A stretch of 64,000 bases of DNA. Origin: Sinomicrobium pectinilyticum (GTDB lineage: Bacteria; Bacteroidota; Bacteroidia; Flavobacteriales; Flavobacteriaceae). A program made the position numbers and the translations under genes. The stretch spans positions 62,001 to 126,000 of the forward strand of contig NZ_RJTM01000029.1 of assembly GCF_003725735.1 (NCBI RefSeq). Reading direction: 5' to 3'. This document shows, one piece after another, positions 1 to 8,217 of this stretch (its first letter is position 1; each line of letters starts with the position of its first letter). The notes under the pieces are model-generated. The model had not been told where the DNA came from and ran no database searches. It worked only from the letters and a program-made list of their open reading frames with translations.

Positions 1-1
1 A

Positions 2-94
2 AAGAGTTTTTTCTGTGATGTTTACGAACTGCAGGATGGAAAAGTAAAAGAAATAAAAAGTTACATGGTCTTTGAACAAAAGCAGGAAGCATAG
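2..94 (+). CDS. C-terminal end of an NTF2/SnoaL-like protein (partial)
   Basis: The window opens inside an open frame of 30 residues ending at a TAG stop. The tail contains FCDVYELQDGKVKEIKSYMV, which resembles the last two beta strands of NTF2-like (SnoaL) fold proteins, where an aromatic, a D/E and a DGKI-type turn are common. The family includes small ligand-binding proteins and enzymes, so no function can be given. It is convergent with the anti-sigma gene that ends at 246. Confidence 0.55.
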   Translation, partial: KSFFCDVYELQDGKVKEIKSYMVFEQKQEA

Positions 95-245
95 TGCCGG
101 GCAGATCACCTACCGTCATATACTTTTCCTCTACCCGGTAAAAGTGGTATGACAATTTTTTTATTGTTGGTGATGGGCTTTGCTTATAAAGGGCCTCCGC
201 AACTTTCAGTACAGGGTATTAGTATGGCACGGACGTAAATTCTTC

Positions 246-1037
246 TCAGGAAGAGACTACACCCAGGGCATATAATCTTTCCAATGTTGGTGTTTCGCTG
301 CCTCCCTCGGGTTCCAGGGTAATACCGAAACCTTCGGATATGTTGGTATTGCTCAATTCGAATATTTTATTTTCATCCGTTTCAAAATCGTCGAGCAATC
401 CCATACTGGTTGGTGTTAGCGGGGCCATTTTCAGGGACCATATCTGGTATACCATACCTTCCGGCGGATCGGGGAGGCCCAGGGCATCTATATAAGTCAC
501 GTTTTTTTCCTTGTCCCAATAGGCAGCTGCATAAGCTTCGGGAGCGGCTTCCTGTCCCTCCAACGGAACTTTCAGAATATTCTTGTCCCGCAAAATATCA
601 AGAAGTCTCCGGGTTTTTTCAGCATTATTCCTAGCATCTGCAATCCGGACCTCCAACTGTATGTTCCTGTTGCGGGTTTCCTCCAGTGATTCTTCCAGTT
701 TTCTGTTCTGATCGAAGAGGAAGAACAATCCGACAAGCAGGATAACACTTGCGGCCCAGCCGGTATAGGTGAACCAGTTGCTGCGTTTCCGTGCCGATAG
801 TTCTGCCAGGGGCCGCGCGGATAGTTTTTCTTTTATAGATTGCAACAGGTGTTCCGGGTTTTCAGGTGCAACGGCTCCCGACAACTCCATTAACGCCTGT
901 TCAATTTCCTCTACCTCGGTACGGATTTCCGGGTATTGTTTCAAATGTTTGGTAATTACCCTGTTTTCTGTTTCAGGCAGGACACCATACACATACAATT
1001 CGAGAATTCCGGAGGCTATAAATTCTTCTGTGTTCAT
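246..1037 (-). CDS. RskA-type anti-sigma factor
   Basis: 263 residues with the anti-sigma-K (RskA) layout. The N-terminal cytoplasmic part (about 1-75) would bind the sigma factor. A single membrane segment lies near residues 88-108 (GWAASVILLVGLFFLF), followed by a coiled-coil-like stretch rich in E, R and N (about 110-150). The extracytoplasmic RskA C-terminal domain follows, with the family motif around EGMVYQIWSLKM. Its start codon overlaps the stop of the upstream sigma gene (TAATG), so the two are translationally coupled and very likely a cognate pair. Expected role, from the family: hold the sigma factor at the membrane until released by proteolysis. Confidence 0.9.
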   Translation of the reverse strand: MNTEEFIASGILELYVYGVLPETENRVITKHLKQYPEIRTEVEEIEQALMELSGAVAPENPEHLLQSIKEKLSARPLAELSARKRSNWFTYTGWAASVILLVGLFFLFDQNRKLEESLEETRNRNIQLEVRIADARNNAEKTRRLLDILRDKNILKVPLEGQEAAPEAYAAAYWDKEKNVTYIDALGLPDPPEGMVYQIWSLKMAPLTPTSMGLLDDFETDENKIFELSNTNISEGFGITLEPEGGSETPTLERLYALGVVSS

Positions 1038-1567
1038 TATCTGATGACGTTAGCACGTAATTTATTAATACACATCCTGTTTCTTGTCTTTACGGTTCCC
1101 AGCGGGATCTGTAACTTTTGGGCACTCTCTTTTTGGGTAAAGCCTTTAAAGAACAACAGGTCTATCAGCTTTTTACACATGGGACCGAGGATATCTATAT
1201 ATTTTTGCAGCCCGATGGCGTCTATTTTGCCGGAAGTCTGATTCCCGGATTCCATAATATCTGAGAAATATTCTTCATGGACATTCCTTTGGCTATTTTT
1301 ATATTCTTTGGACCGTAACCGGTCAATCGACGCATTTCTCGCAATGTTCAGTATCCAGGTGAAAAAACGTCCCTTTTCCGGATCGTAAGAGGGAGCTTCG
1401 TGCCAGATTTTCAAAAAGACATCCTGGAGGATCTCTTCGGAGACCGCTTCGTCACGGATAATACTGTAAATAATTCCGTAGAGGCTTCTGGAGTAAAGTT
1501 CGTAGATCCGCTCAAAGGCTTGTTCGTTCCCGTCCCGGAGCCGGGAAATCAAAAGATCTTGTTGCAT
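1037..1567 (-). CDS. ECF sigma factor, SigK-like
   Basis: 176 residues. Sigma region 2 is seen in the first half (FERIYELYSRSLYGIIYSII, then EILQDVFLKIW and FTWILNIARNASIDRLRS). Region 4 lies near the C-terminus with a helix-turn-helix (FTQKESAQKLQIPLGTVKTR). There is no sigma region 1 or 3, as expected for an extracytoplasmic-function sigma factor. It lies between two ferritin-like genes upstream and the RskA anti-sigma downstream on the same strand, which suggests the exported ferritin-like proteins belong to its regulon (inference). Confidence 0.93.
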   Translation of the reverse strand: MQQDLLISRLRDGNEQAFERIYELYSRSLYGIIYSIIRDEAVSEEILQDVFLKIWHEAPSYDPEKGRFFTWILNIARNASIDRLRSKEYKNSQRNVHEEYFSDIMESGNQTSGKIDAIGLQKYIDILGPMCKKLIDLLFFKGFTQKESAQKLQIPLGTVKTRNRMCINKLRANVIR

Positions 1568-1712
1568 AAATGAGGTATTACATTTTAAATTTAAGTGTTA
1601 AATGACAAAGTGCCAAGTGAAAGAACATTAAAAAGCGAAAAAGAAAACAGCCCGAAGTTAAACTTCAGGCCATTTCCTGCGCTTACAACTAACTTAGAAA
1701 CTACCGTGAATT

Positions 1713-2555
1713 TCACGAAACTATGAATAATCCTGCTATTGCCGAAGCGGTATCACCGTCCATGGGTTCGTCATAAGACTGGGATACCGCTATATTGTCA
1801 AAATTTGTCGCGTTAACGAGGTTTACACCGCCCTGTATTACATTTTCTTCTCCGTCATAAACTGCCTGTGTAGCTTCTGGCATGCCGGGACCTCTTTCGT
1901 TTAATGTAATCCATCCCAGCATATTCTGATCCAGGTCCATCTCCATTACACGTGCCCTTAATCTCCTTATTTCTGATGCATGACGTGCTTCTACGGAATG
2001 AATCTGCAATGCAGGGGTGAGAAAAGGGGTACCCATCAGATTTCCGGCTTGTCCTTTATATGCCCGGACACCAGTATCTTCAAATGCCTGGGCAAGAGCC
2101 AGGAGTTGTGCATAGGCTACTTCCTGCCCCGTACCGTTTTCGTTAAAAGGGTCGAACATTCCTCCTGCCGTAAAATCAAAAACAGGAGAGTCTACGGCAT
2201 CATCACCGAGCCCGGCCATCAGGAAATCGACATGTGCGGTTTCGTGTTTTGAGATTTGTTCATAAATGGCTTCTGCATTGCTTCCCGAGGGAAGTACTCC
2301 TGATTCCAAAGCCTTGATATAAAATTCGGCTTCGAGATATTCGAGAGTAAGGGCAAGTTGAAGCGCCCCTATGGCTGCGTTCTGGTCCTGAAAAGCAAAA
2401 GTCCTGCTCGGTGCTGTGGCTAACCCGAAAGGAATGGCTGCCAGGGCCGCTTTTTTACCGAGTGTTCCGAAAGTACCGAAAACAGCTCTTCTGGAAGAAG
2501 TCCTGGCCAAAAGGTTATCGGAGGTAAAAGCTTCTAAAAATTTTATGATTTCCAT
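1713..2555 (-). CDS. exported ferritin-like domain protein
   Basis: 280 residues of the Ferritin_2 (PF13668-like) type. The N-terminus has a Tat-like export region (SSRRAVFGTFGTLGKKAA followed by a hydrophobic stretch and a cleavage-like site near residue 55). Diiron-type helices are visible: LEYLEAEFYIKAL, KHETAHVDFL and EARHASEIRRL, supplying the usual E, E..H, E, E..H ligand set. It follows its paralogue with a 33-bp gap, so both are probably cotranscribed. Members are common next to SigK/RskA pairs in Bacteroidota; physiological role unknown, possibly envelope iron or oxidant handling. Confidence 0.85.
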   Translation of the reverse strand: MEIIKFLEAFTSDNLLARTSSRRAVFGTFGTLGKKAALAAIPFGLATAPSRTFAFQDQNAAIGALQLALTLEYLEAEFYIKALESGVLPSGSNAEAIYEQISKHETAHVDFLMAGLGDDAVDSPVFDFTAGGMFDPFNENGTGQEVAYAQLLALAQAFEDTGVRAYKGQAGNLMGTPFLTPALQIHSVEARHASEIRRLRARVMEMDLDQNMLGWITLNERGPGMPEATQAVYDGEENVIQGGVNLVNATNFDNIAVSQSYDEPMDGDTASAIAGLFIVS

Positions 2556-2588
2556 AATTTTTCTGTTTTAAGTTAATGTTCGGACAAA

Positions 2589-3317
2589 CTATTCTTCGGG
2601 TAACTGGTTGGCAGTGAATTCGGTCTTGATAAAACCTGTCTGGCCGACAGCCCCCAGAATTTCGGAAGGTGGTTTTGCCAGGTCCAGTCCGTTCGCATCA
2701 ATAATTTCATCCCCTGCAAATGCTTTAGGATCATCCATATAAATAGATCTTATGGCCGCTGCGTGCCGGGCTTCGACAGAAACGATTTTCCCGGCTATAA
2801 CAAGGTAGTCGGGTGTCTGAATATACGCTCCGGCACCGTTATAGGCTGCTACCCCGGTATCTTCCAGCACTCTTGCCGTGGCAAGAACAGAATTTCTGTC
2901 ACCGAAGTTGACAGAGGAAAAATCAAATTCCAGCTCAGGTAAGACTTTACTGCTGTCCCCGTTCACAGCAGCAGTAATAGCCGCCTTGAAGAATTCGCGG
3001 TGAATGACCTCGTGTTTATACAGATCTTCCAGGATAAGTTTCTCTTCGGCACCCGCGCTCATCCAGTACGAACCGTCCAGAACGCTGGTGTAGAAAGCCG
3101 CTTCCAGTTGTTCCAGGGCATATGCGTAATTCAGGATTCCGAGATCTCCGCTTCCAAGATCAAAAACATCGTCCGGGTCTGTCATACCACTGTCGTCGTC
3201 ATTGTTACAGGACAGTAACAAGCTGGTGCCTACAACAGCAAGACTACCGATTTTCAGGAATTGTCTGCGGGTGTTAGATGATTCCCGAAGATTTACTTTA
3301 ACAGGTATTTTTTTCAT
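2589..3317 (-). CDS. exported ferritin-like domain lipoprotein
   Basis: 242 residues. The N-terminus combines a twin-arginine motif (NTRRQFLKIG) with a lipobox (SLLLSC, then NNDDDSG), so it looks like a Tat-exported lipoprotein. The mature part repeats the diiron-type helices of its neighbour: ALEQLEAAFY, LYKHEVIHREFF and EARHAAAIRSIY. It is the first gene of the minus-strand set ferritin, ferritin, sigma, anti-sigma. Sequence similarity between the two ferritin-like proteins in the metal-ligand helices indicates a duplication. Confidence 0.87.
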   Translation of the reverse strand: MKKIPVKVNLRESSNTRRQFLKIGSLAVVGTSLLLSCNNDDDSGMTDPDDVFDLGSGDLGILNYAYALEQLEAAFYTSVLDGSYWMSAGAEEKLILEDLYKHEVIHREFFKAAITAAVNGDSSKVLPELEFDFSSVNFGDRNSVLATARVLEDTGVAAYNGAGAYIQTPDYLVIAGKIVSVEARHAAAIRSIYMDDPKAFAGDEIIDANGLDLAKPPSEILGAVGQTGFIKTEFTANQLPEE

Positions 3318-3587
3318 AATTCCGTATTTTAGTTACGCCGAGACTTACGTAGTTATACGGGAGGAGGTTTTATTTTTAATGTTAAAATAATGTTAAAAAA
3401 CTAATTTATGAAGAGACGTAAAAGGCATCATAGAATAGGATTAAATCTTTCGTAATTATGAAAAGGACATTTCGGGTTGCTGCTATATTCGGTTGTATAT
3501 TCCCTGAAAAACAAATAATTTTACCCCGTGTTTACGAGCAATGACAAAACCCTTTTTTTTAATAGTGTCATACAACGGACAGTTGTT

Positions 3588-4367
3588 ATGCGTTCTCCTT
3601 TTTCCATGCTTCGGGGCTGGCCGGTAGTGTTGTTGTTATTTTTTGCCTGTCAACAGCAGAAAGAAGTCCCGGATATCTATGTGGACCAGGTTCTGGAAAC
3701 CCTTAATGAAGAGGGAGGGAATATGATAAAGGAACAATATGTAAACGCCGTAGAAATATGTGAATCTTCAGACAAAAAGGTTCGGGGACTATCTGAAGCA
3801 GACATGGATAAGCTGGGGACGAGGAGATACCAGCTTGCCATTACTCCCGAAAAAATAGTGATACGACAGGAGTCGTGGGGTTTCCGGATGACAGGGCATC
3901 ATGTAAACCCGGGAGAATGCCGTTTTGTTCTGGTGCATCAGGGAGATCTGACCATAAAAATTCCGGGGCGTACTATGGTTTACGACCTTAAAGAAAATAC
4001 CCTTACCGAGGAAGAACAAGGTATCCCGGAAGCTTTTGACCTGCCTTTTCAGGCACTTTCCGAAACCGGGGAAGAGCAGGATACGTCGGGGGTTCATTCC
4101 GTCCGTCGTGAGTTTATGGGGCAGCCCGTAGTGCAATGGGTACATAATGAAAACAACATCGAGACCCTCTGGGCCGGTGGCAGAGAGTGGGGATTCAGTG
4201 AAATGCCTTCGGAAAACATGTTCGCGGTTCCGGGTAAAATGGTATTGCAAAAGGAACAAAAAAAAGAAGGTTACGTTTTAAAGCTGAACACCCGTACGTT
4301 TACCGTCGGTATCCCCGTAGACTTCGGAACTTTTGCCATTCCGGCAGAAGTCCTTCCCGTTCCCTGA
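3588..4367 (+). CDS. hypothetical lipoprotein
   Basis: 259 residues from the ATG at 3588, chosen because it gives a clean lipoprotein signal (MRSPFSMLRG, hydrophobic run, LLFFAC lipobox, then QQQKEVPD). An in-frame ATG 20 codons earlier (3528) would bury the signal, and ATG 3606 is also possible. The mature protein is beta-rich with no motif recognised. It stands alone between divergent ferritin-like genes and the sensor kinase, with its own about 270-bp upstream region. Confidence 0.75.
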   Translation: MRSPFSMLRGWPVVLLLFFACQQQKEVPDIYVDQVLETLNEEGGNMIKEQYVNAVEICESSDKKVRGLSEADMDKLGTRRYQLAITPEKIVIRQESWGFRMTGHHVNPGECRFVLVHQGDLTIKIPGRTMVYDLKENTLTEEEQGIPEAFDLPFQALSETGEEQDTSGVHSVRREFMGQPVVQWVHNENNIETLWAGGREWGFSEMPSENMFAVPGKMVLQKEQKKEGYVLKLNTRTFTVGIPVDFGTFAIPAEVLPVP

Positions 4368-4421
4368 TTCCGTATCCCGCCGGCTTTTCATGCAGCTCTC
4401 TAAAATCCCAGTTTTTCGGTA

Positions 4422-4453
4422 TTGCGGGCTATGAGGTGTTATAACTACTTTTG
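4422..4453 (+). promoter_or_regulatory. predicted housekeeping promoter of the sensor kinase gene
   Basis: TTG at 4422-4424, a 21-bp spacer, then TACTTTTG at 4446-4453, a full match to the Bacteroidota -7 consensus TAnnTTTG. It is placed 36 bp before the kinase start codon. Confidence 0.6.
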
Positions 4454-4488
4454 TACTGTGCCCGTCTGTAAAGTTTTAATAAAATAGC

Positions 4489-6567
4489 ATGCTTTTTACT
4501 TCTGTATATACCAGTTTCCGATCATGCGGTAACACTCTTTTTTTGCTGCTTCTCATTGCCGGAAGCTGCCTGGGAACGATAAGCCCGGTACAAGCACATA
4601 TTGTAGAAGATTCGCTGAAGCTGGTGCTGTCGCGAAAGGACCTTTCTGTTCCGGAAAGAGTGGAAGCTATGAACAAGCTTGCGGAAATAACATTCTATCG
4701 CAGGGGGCACAAAGAAGGCTTTTCGGTATTGCATAAGGCAATTAAACTTTCCGGGCAACTGGAAGACAAAAAGCATAAAGCGAGGTTATATGCTGTCCTG
4801 GCCAGGTGGTATGTAGAAGACAACCAGTTCCTGCAGGCGAATGAAAACCTGGACAGTGCTTTGTATTACAGCGATAAGACCGGTGATAATGAAGCCCGGG
4901 GGTATGTAGAGTATACTAGGGGATGGCTCCGGCTCCGGCAGAATAAACCCAGGGAAGCCATCGCCGGTTTCCTGGAGGGATTGCACCTGGTGGAGCGGGA
5001 AGAAGCACATGGATTAAAAAGTGCGATATACGGTGAAATGTCTGATGCATACGGACAGTGGAGTGATACTCTCAATCAACAGAAATATGCTGTTTTGTGC
5101 TATAAAGAGGCATTGAGAACCGGAGACCCCGATATGCAGACCTATGCAGACCTGTCCGTAGGCAACAGTTTTGCCGACAGGTTTGAAAAAGATACGACCC
5201 GGCAGGTATTTCGCGACTCGGCCTTCTATTATTACAAACATTCTGTTTCCTTTCTGGAAAAAAACAGGGATCGTGTGGTCCATCTTACCCGCCTGCCCGT
5301 AGCGGCATATAACATAGCAAAACTCTATTCCCGGTATATGCCGTCCTCTTACGAAGAGAAGGTTCGTTATTACCTGGACCTTGCCGTGAAGGAAGCACAA
5401 AAAACAAACGAATATTCCGTTCTGGCGCAGAGTTATATTATGCTGACGGAATATGCCATTATGGAAGAAGATTATATCAGGGCGGAATTTTTTATCGGTA
5501 ATGCCGCCATTGCTGCACATGAAGAACCGGTGGTCAACAAAAGGATACTTCCGGGCATATCCTGGTATTTTTCGGTTATCCGGGAAAAACAGGGAGATCT
5601 CGGGGAAGCATTACGATATTACAAGCAGTATATCCGTGAGTACACCAACCGTTTTGACATGGAAAGAATGGCACTGGCCCAGAAACTGGAAGCACAATAT
5701 GAAGCGAACCGGAAGGAAAGGGAACTGGCCGTCTTACAGGAAAAAATAACCTACAGTAAAAAGCTGAACCGCCTGTACATAGGTCTTGCCCTGGTGGGGT
5801 TTATTGCCGTTATTATCCTGATCTATGCCAACAAACAAAGGACCAAAGCTATGAAGCAGCAAAAGCAGCTTCATAAAATGGAAGTGGGGAAAATAGAACA
5901 GAAAAACCGCATATCTCTTTTATCGGCCATGCTCGAAGGGCAGGAACAGGAGCGGAGCCGCCTGGCAAGAGACCTGCACGACGGGCTTGGCGGACTGCTT
6001 TCGGGTATTAAAATTGAAATGTCGGCAGTAAAAACCATACTCGCCAATCCGGAAGGGCAGGGGCTTATGGATAAGACCATGGAACACCTGGACGATGCCG
6101 TAAACGAACTGCGGCGCATAGCCCACAGCATGATGCCGGAAATACTGATCCGGTACGGGCTGGGAGAAGCAGTGAAAGAGTACTGCCAAAGGTTCCGGAC
6201 TTCCGGAGTTCGAATAGAATGCAGAGTGTTTAATTATACTAATGAGATGGACCATTCCCGGCAAATGGTGTTGTACCGTATTATGCAGGAGTTGGTGAAC
6301 AATGCTATAAAACATGCGGAAGCGTCCCTTATTTATGTACAACTACAACAGGTTGAGGATAAGATATTCCTCACGGTAGAGGATGACGGTATAGGTTTTG
6401 ACAAAGATAAGATAGCCGCTACCGGTAAACAAAGTGCCGGGTGGACCAATATCCGTGCCAGGGTGGAGTTTCTTCATGGCTCTTTGGACATCCTCTCCGA
6501 AAAGGGTTCGGGGACTACGATAACCGTTGAATGCCTTATGAATGCGGATGGACGGGAAAAAAAATAA
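4489..6567 (+). CDS. TPR-containing sensor histidine kinase (HisKA_3 type)
   Basis: 692 residues. An N-terminal hydrophobic signal (ending near VQAH, residue about 37) leads into a long helical repeat region of TPR type (about 40-420, with several paired-helix units such as ARGYVEYTRGWLRLRQNKPR). A membrane segment lies near 428-450 (LYIGLALVGFIAVIILIYA), then a coiled coil. The dimerisation/phosphoacceptor motif is RLARDLHDGLGG with H497 as the phosphorylated residue, followed by a HATPase_c domain (N-box MQELVNNAIKHA, G1 box VEDDGIGFD). This is the NarX/LiaS class that partners NarL-type regulators; no regulator gene is adjacent, the nearest being at 13095-13718. Confidence 0.92.
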   Translation: MLFTSVYTSFRSCGNTLFLLLLIAGSCLGTISPVQAHIVEDSLKLVLSRKDLSVPERVEAMNKLAEITFYRRGHKEGFSVLHKAIKLSGQLEDKKHKARLYAVLARWYVEDNQFLQANENLDSALYYSDKTGDNEARGYVEYTRGWLRLRQNKPREAIAGFLEGLHLVEREEAHGLKSAIYGEMSDAYGQWSDTLNQQKYAVLCYKEALRTGDPDMQTYADLSVGNSFADRFEKDTTRQVFRDSAFYYYKHSVSFLEKNRDRVVHLTRLPVAAYNIAKLYSRYMPSSYEEKVRYYLDLAVKEAQKTNEYSVLAQSYIMLTEYAIMEEDYIRAEFFIGNAAIAAHEEPVVNKRILPGISWYFSVIREKQGDLGEALRYYKQYIREYTNRFDMERMALAQKLEAQYEANRKERELAVLQEKITYSKKLNRLYIGLALVGFIAVIILIYANKQRTKAMKQQKQLHKMEVGKIEQKNRISLLSAMLEGQEQERSRLARDLHDGLGGLLSGIKIEMSAVKTILANPEGQGLMDKTMEHLDDAVNELRRIAHSMMPEILIRYGLGEAVKEYCQRFRTSGVRIECRVFNYTNEMDHSRQMVLYRIMQELVNNAIKHAEASLIYVQLQQVEDKIFLTVEDDGIGFDKDKIAATGKQSAGWTNIRARVEFLHGSLDILSEKGSGTTITVECLMNADGREKK

Positions 6568-6578
6568 AACATTCCCGC

Positions 6579-7307
6579 TTATTCCGGGTCTTTTGCAGGG
6601 ACAGGTTCTTTCTTTCGGGTACCGAACAGACGGTCCCAGATGTTGGTGTAGAACCCGAAATTGCAACGGATGTCCAGGTGATGTCCGTGATGGAAGGAAG
6701 AAGTACCGATATATTTTACCAATGGCCATTTCCTTATCCTTTCCGGCAGGGGCTCTGTTCCCAGGTGTCCCGCCAGCCCGAAGATCACGTTAACCGTAAG
6801 GTATAGTACCACAGCATAAAAGGTTGCCGGGTACACCATAAGTAAAGATAACCACATGAGCCCGAAACCGATGGTTTCCAGGGGGTGCAGTACAAAGAGA
6901 TCGAGCGGTACCGGGTTTTCCGATTCGTGGTGCAGTCCGTGTATGGCCCGGTACAGGAAAGTACGATGGATAAACAGGTGAAAGATATACATCAGGAAAT
7001 CCATCCCCAGGAAAAGCACCAGGAAATCTAAGATAATGTGAGCTGTGTGGCCGGAAGTAATGACGATCCACCCGTTTTGCCATAACAGGTACCCTACATA
7101 GGTTATGGCCGTATTGATGGTTACGGTGACCAGCGATATTCCTGTTTTTTTTAAGGATTCCCGGGTTGCCCGGAATACCTGTTTTTTCCCGGAAAGCCGC
7201 AGTAATACCCATCCCGAAGCCAGTGTACCGGTGTATATGGCGATATTGATCAGCAACAGGACCCACCATACATGAACGGCAGAGGATTGTTCCAGGTAGG
7301 TAAGCAT
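6579..7307 (-). CDS. fatty acid hydroxylase / sterol desaturase family membrane enzyme
   Basis: 242 residues, integral membrane, with the histidine clusters of the diiron hydroxylase superfamily: HLFIHRTFLYRAIHGLHHES and, near the C-terminus, FHHGHHLDIRCNFGFY. Four or more hydrophobic segments precede and separate them. Family members hydroxylate or desaturate long-chain lipids at a non-haem diiron centre. It is the last gene of a four-gene operon; only one base separates its ATG from the stop of the gene before it (TGA-A-ATG). It is paralogous to the first gene of the operon, so two oxidative steps or two substrates are likely. Confidence 0.88.
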   Translation of the reverse strand: MLTYLEQSSAVHVWWVLLLINIAIYTGTLASGWVLLRLSGKKQVFRATRESLKKTGISLVTVTINTAITYVGYLLWQNGWIVITSGHTAHIILDFLVLFLGMDFLMYIFHLFIHRTFLYRAIHGLHHESENPVPLDLFVLHPLETIGFGLMWLSLLMVYPATFYAVVLYLTVNVIFGLAGHLGTEPLPERIRKWPLVKYIGTSSFHHGHHLDIRCNFGFYTNIWDRLFGTRKKEPVPAKDPE

Positions 7308-7308
7308 T

Positions 7309-8205
7309 TCAGGAAATCGGGTTTTGTGCCTGTTGTTTTAATTTGGCCTCTACGAGCAGGGCATGTAATACTTCGGTAGAAAAACCGTGTAATAACAACC
7401 GGAAAGCCGCCCCTGCGGTCGGTAGTGGTATCATGGGGTGTTTATTGTTCAGGGCTACCAGTTTCTCCGGGCAATCCATGATGGTAGCGGCATATAAACC
7501 TATGACTTCATCCAGTTGCAGGGAATTGGTGGCACGCCAGAAATCATTGTCCGTAAGGAAAAACTGGTAGACGGGAGTGAAAATCTCAATAGCCGTACCC
7601 AGGTCGAGAAAATTGGTCCACCCGTTCCGGAAATTTTCAAACGGGATCGGTCCTGTGGAAATCGCGCTGAAATCCGGGTTTTCTTTCTTTTTTACCGTTT
7701 GTCCTTTTTCTTTAAGGGCCTTGTTCAGGTTGATAATAAAATTATAGAGATTGAGGTCGTGTTCCAGGAAAAGATTGTCCTTCACCTCTTTTACCGAAAC
7801 GGGTTTCAGCGGGTTCATGGGAATTTCTCCGGCCCCGTCCACATTGTCTTTTATAAAGCGGAGCACTTCCGACCCCAGGTAAAAATGCCGGAGAATAAGG
7901 AAATTGGCTTCCGGGGTAATAAAGTATTTCATGCCCATATACAGGCTCCAGTGTAATGCCCCGGGGGCATTGACCAGATTCGGAATAAATATTTTCAGAA
8001 CCTGCATAACATGAATGGAAAGACGTGCCAGCACCCGAACAACCGGGTTCAGGAACTGGCGGGTTTTACTGTTGGCATCGTATAAAAAAGCTGCTTTGGC
8101 ATCTTTGTTAAATGGTATGCTGTGGTCCAGGTACAGGGCATGCCAGTGACTGGGGTCCCGCGGGTTGTTTTCCAGGGACTCGAAATATTCGGAATAATTT
8201 TTCAT
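7309..8205 (-). CDS. unrecognised 298-residue protein of the ketosynthase operon
   Basis: I do not recognise the family with confidence. The protein is helical, with no signal peptide. Conspicuous features are amphipathic or membrane-touching helices around residues 50-110 (RVLARLSIHVMQVLKIFI, then YMGMKYFITPEANFLILRHF), a histidine/acid-rich motif LFLEHDLNLYNFIINLN near residue 150, and a conserved-looking C-terminal FRLLLHGFSTEVLHALL. Histidines spaced along helices could bind metal, but this is speculative. Tight packing (12 bp after the ketosynthase, 1 bp before the hydroxylase) implies a function in the same lipid-type pathway. Confidence 0.8.
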   Translation of the reverse strand: MKNYSEYFESLENNPRDPSHWHALYLDHSIPFNKDAKAAFLYDANSKTRQFLNPVVRVLARLSIHVMQVLKIFIPNLVNAPGALHWSLYMGMKYFITPEANFLILRHFYLGSEVLRFIKDNVDGAGEIPMNPLKPVSVKEVKDNLFLEHDLNLYNFIINLNKALKEKGQTVKKKENPDFSAISTGPIPFENFRNGWTNFLDLGTAIEIFTPVYQFFLTDNDFWRATNSLQLDEVIGLYAATIMDCPEKLVALNNKHPMIPLPTAGAAFRLLLHGFSTEVLHALLVEAKLKQQAQNPIS

Positions 8206-8217
8206 GTTAATCGCTTT

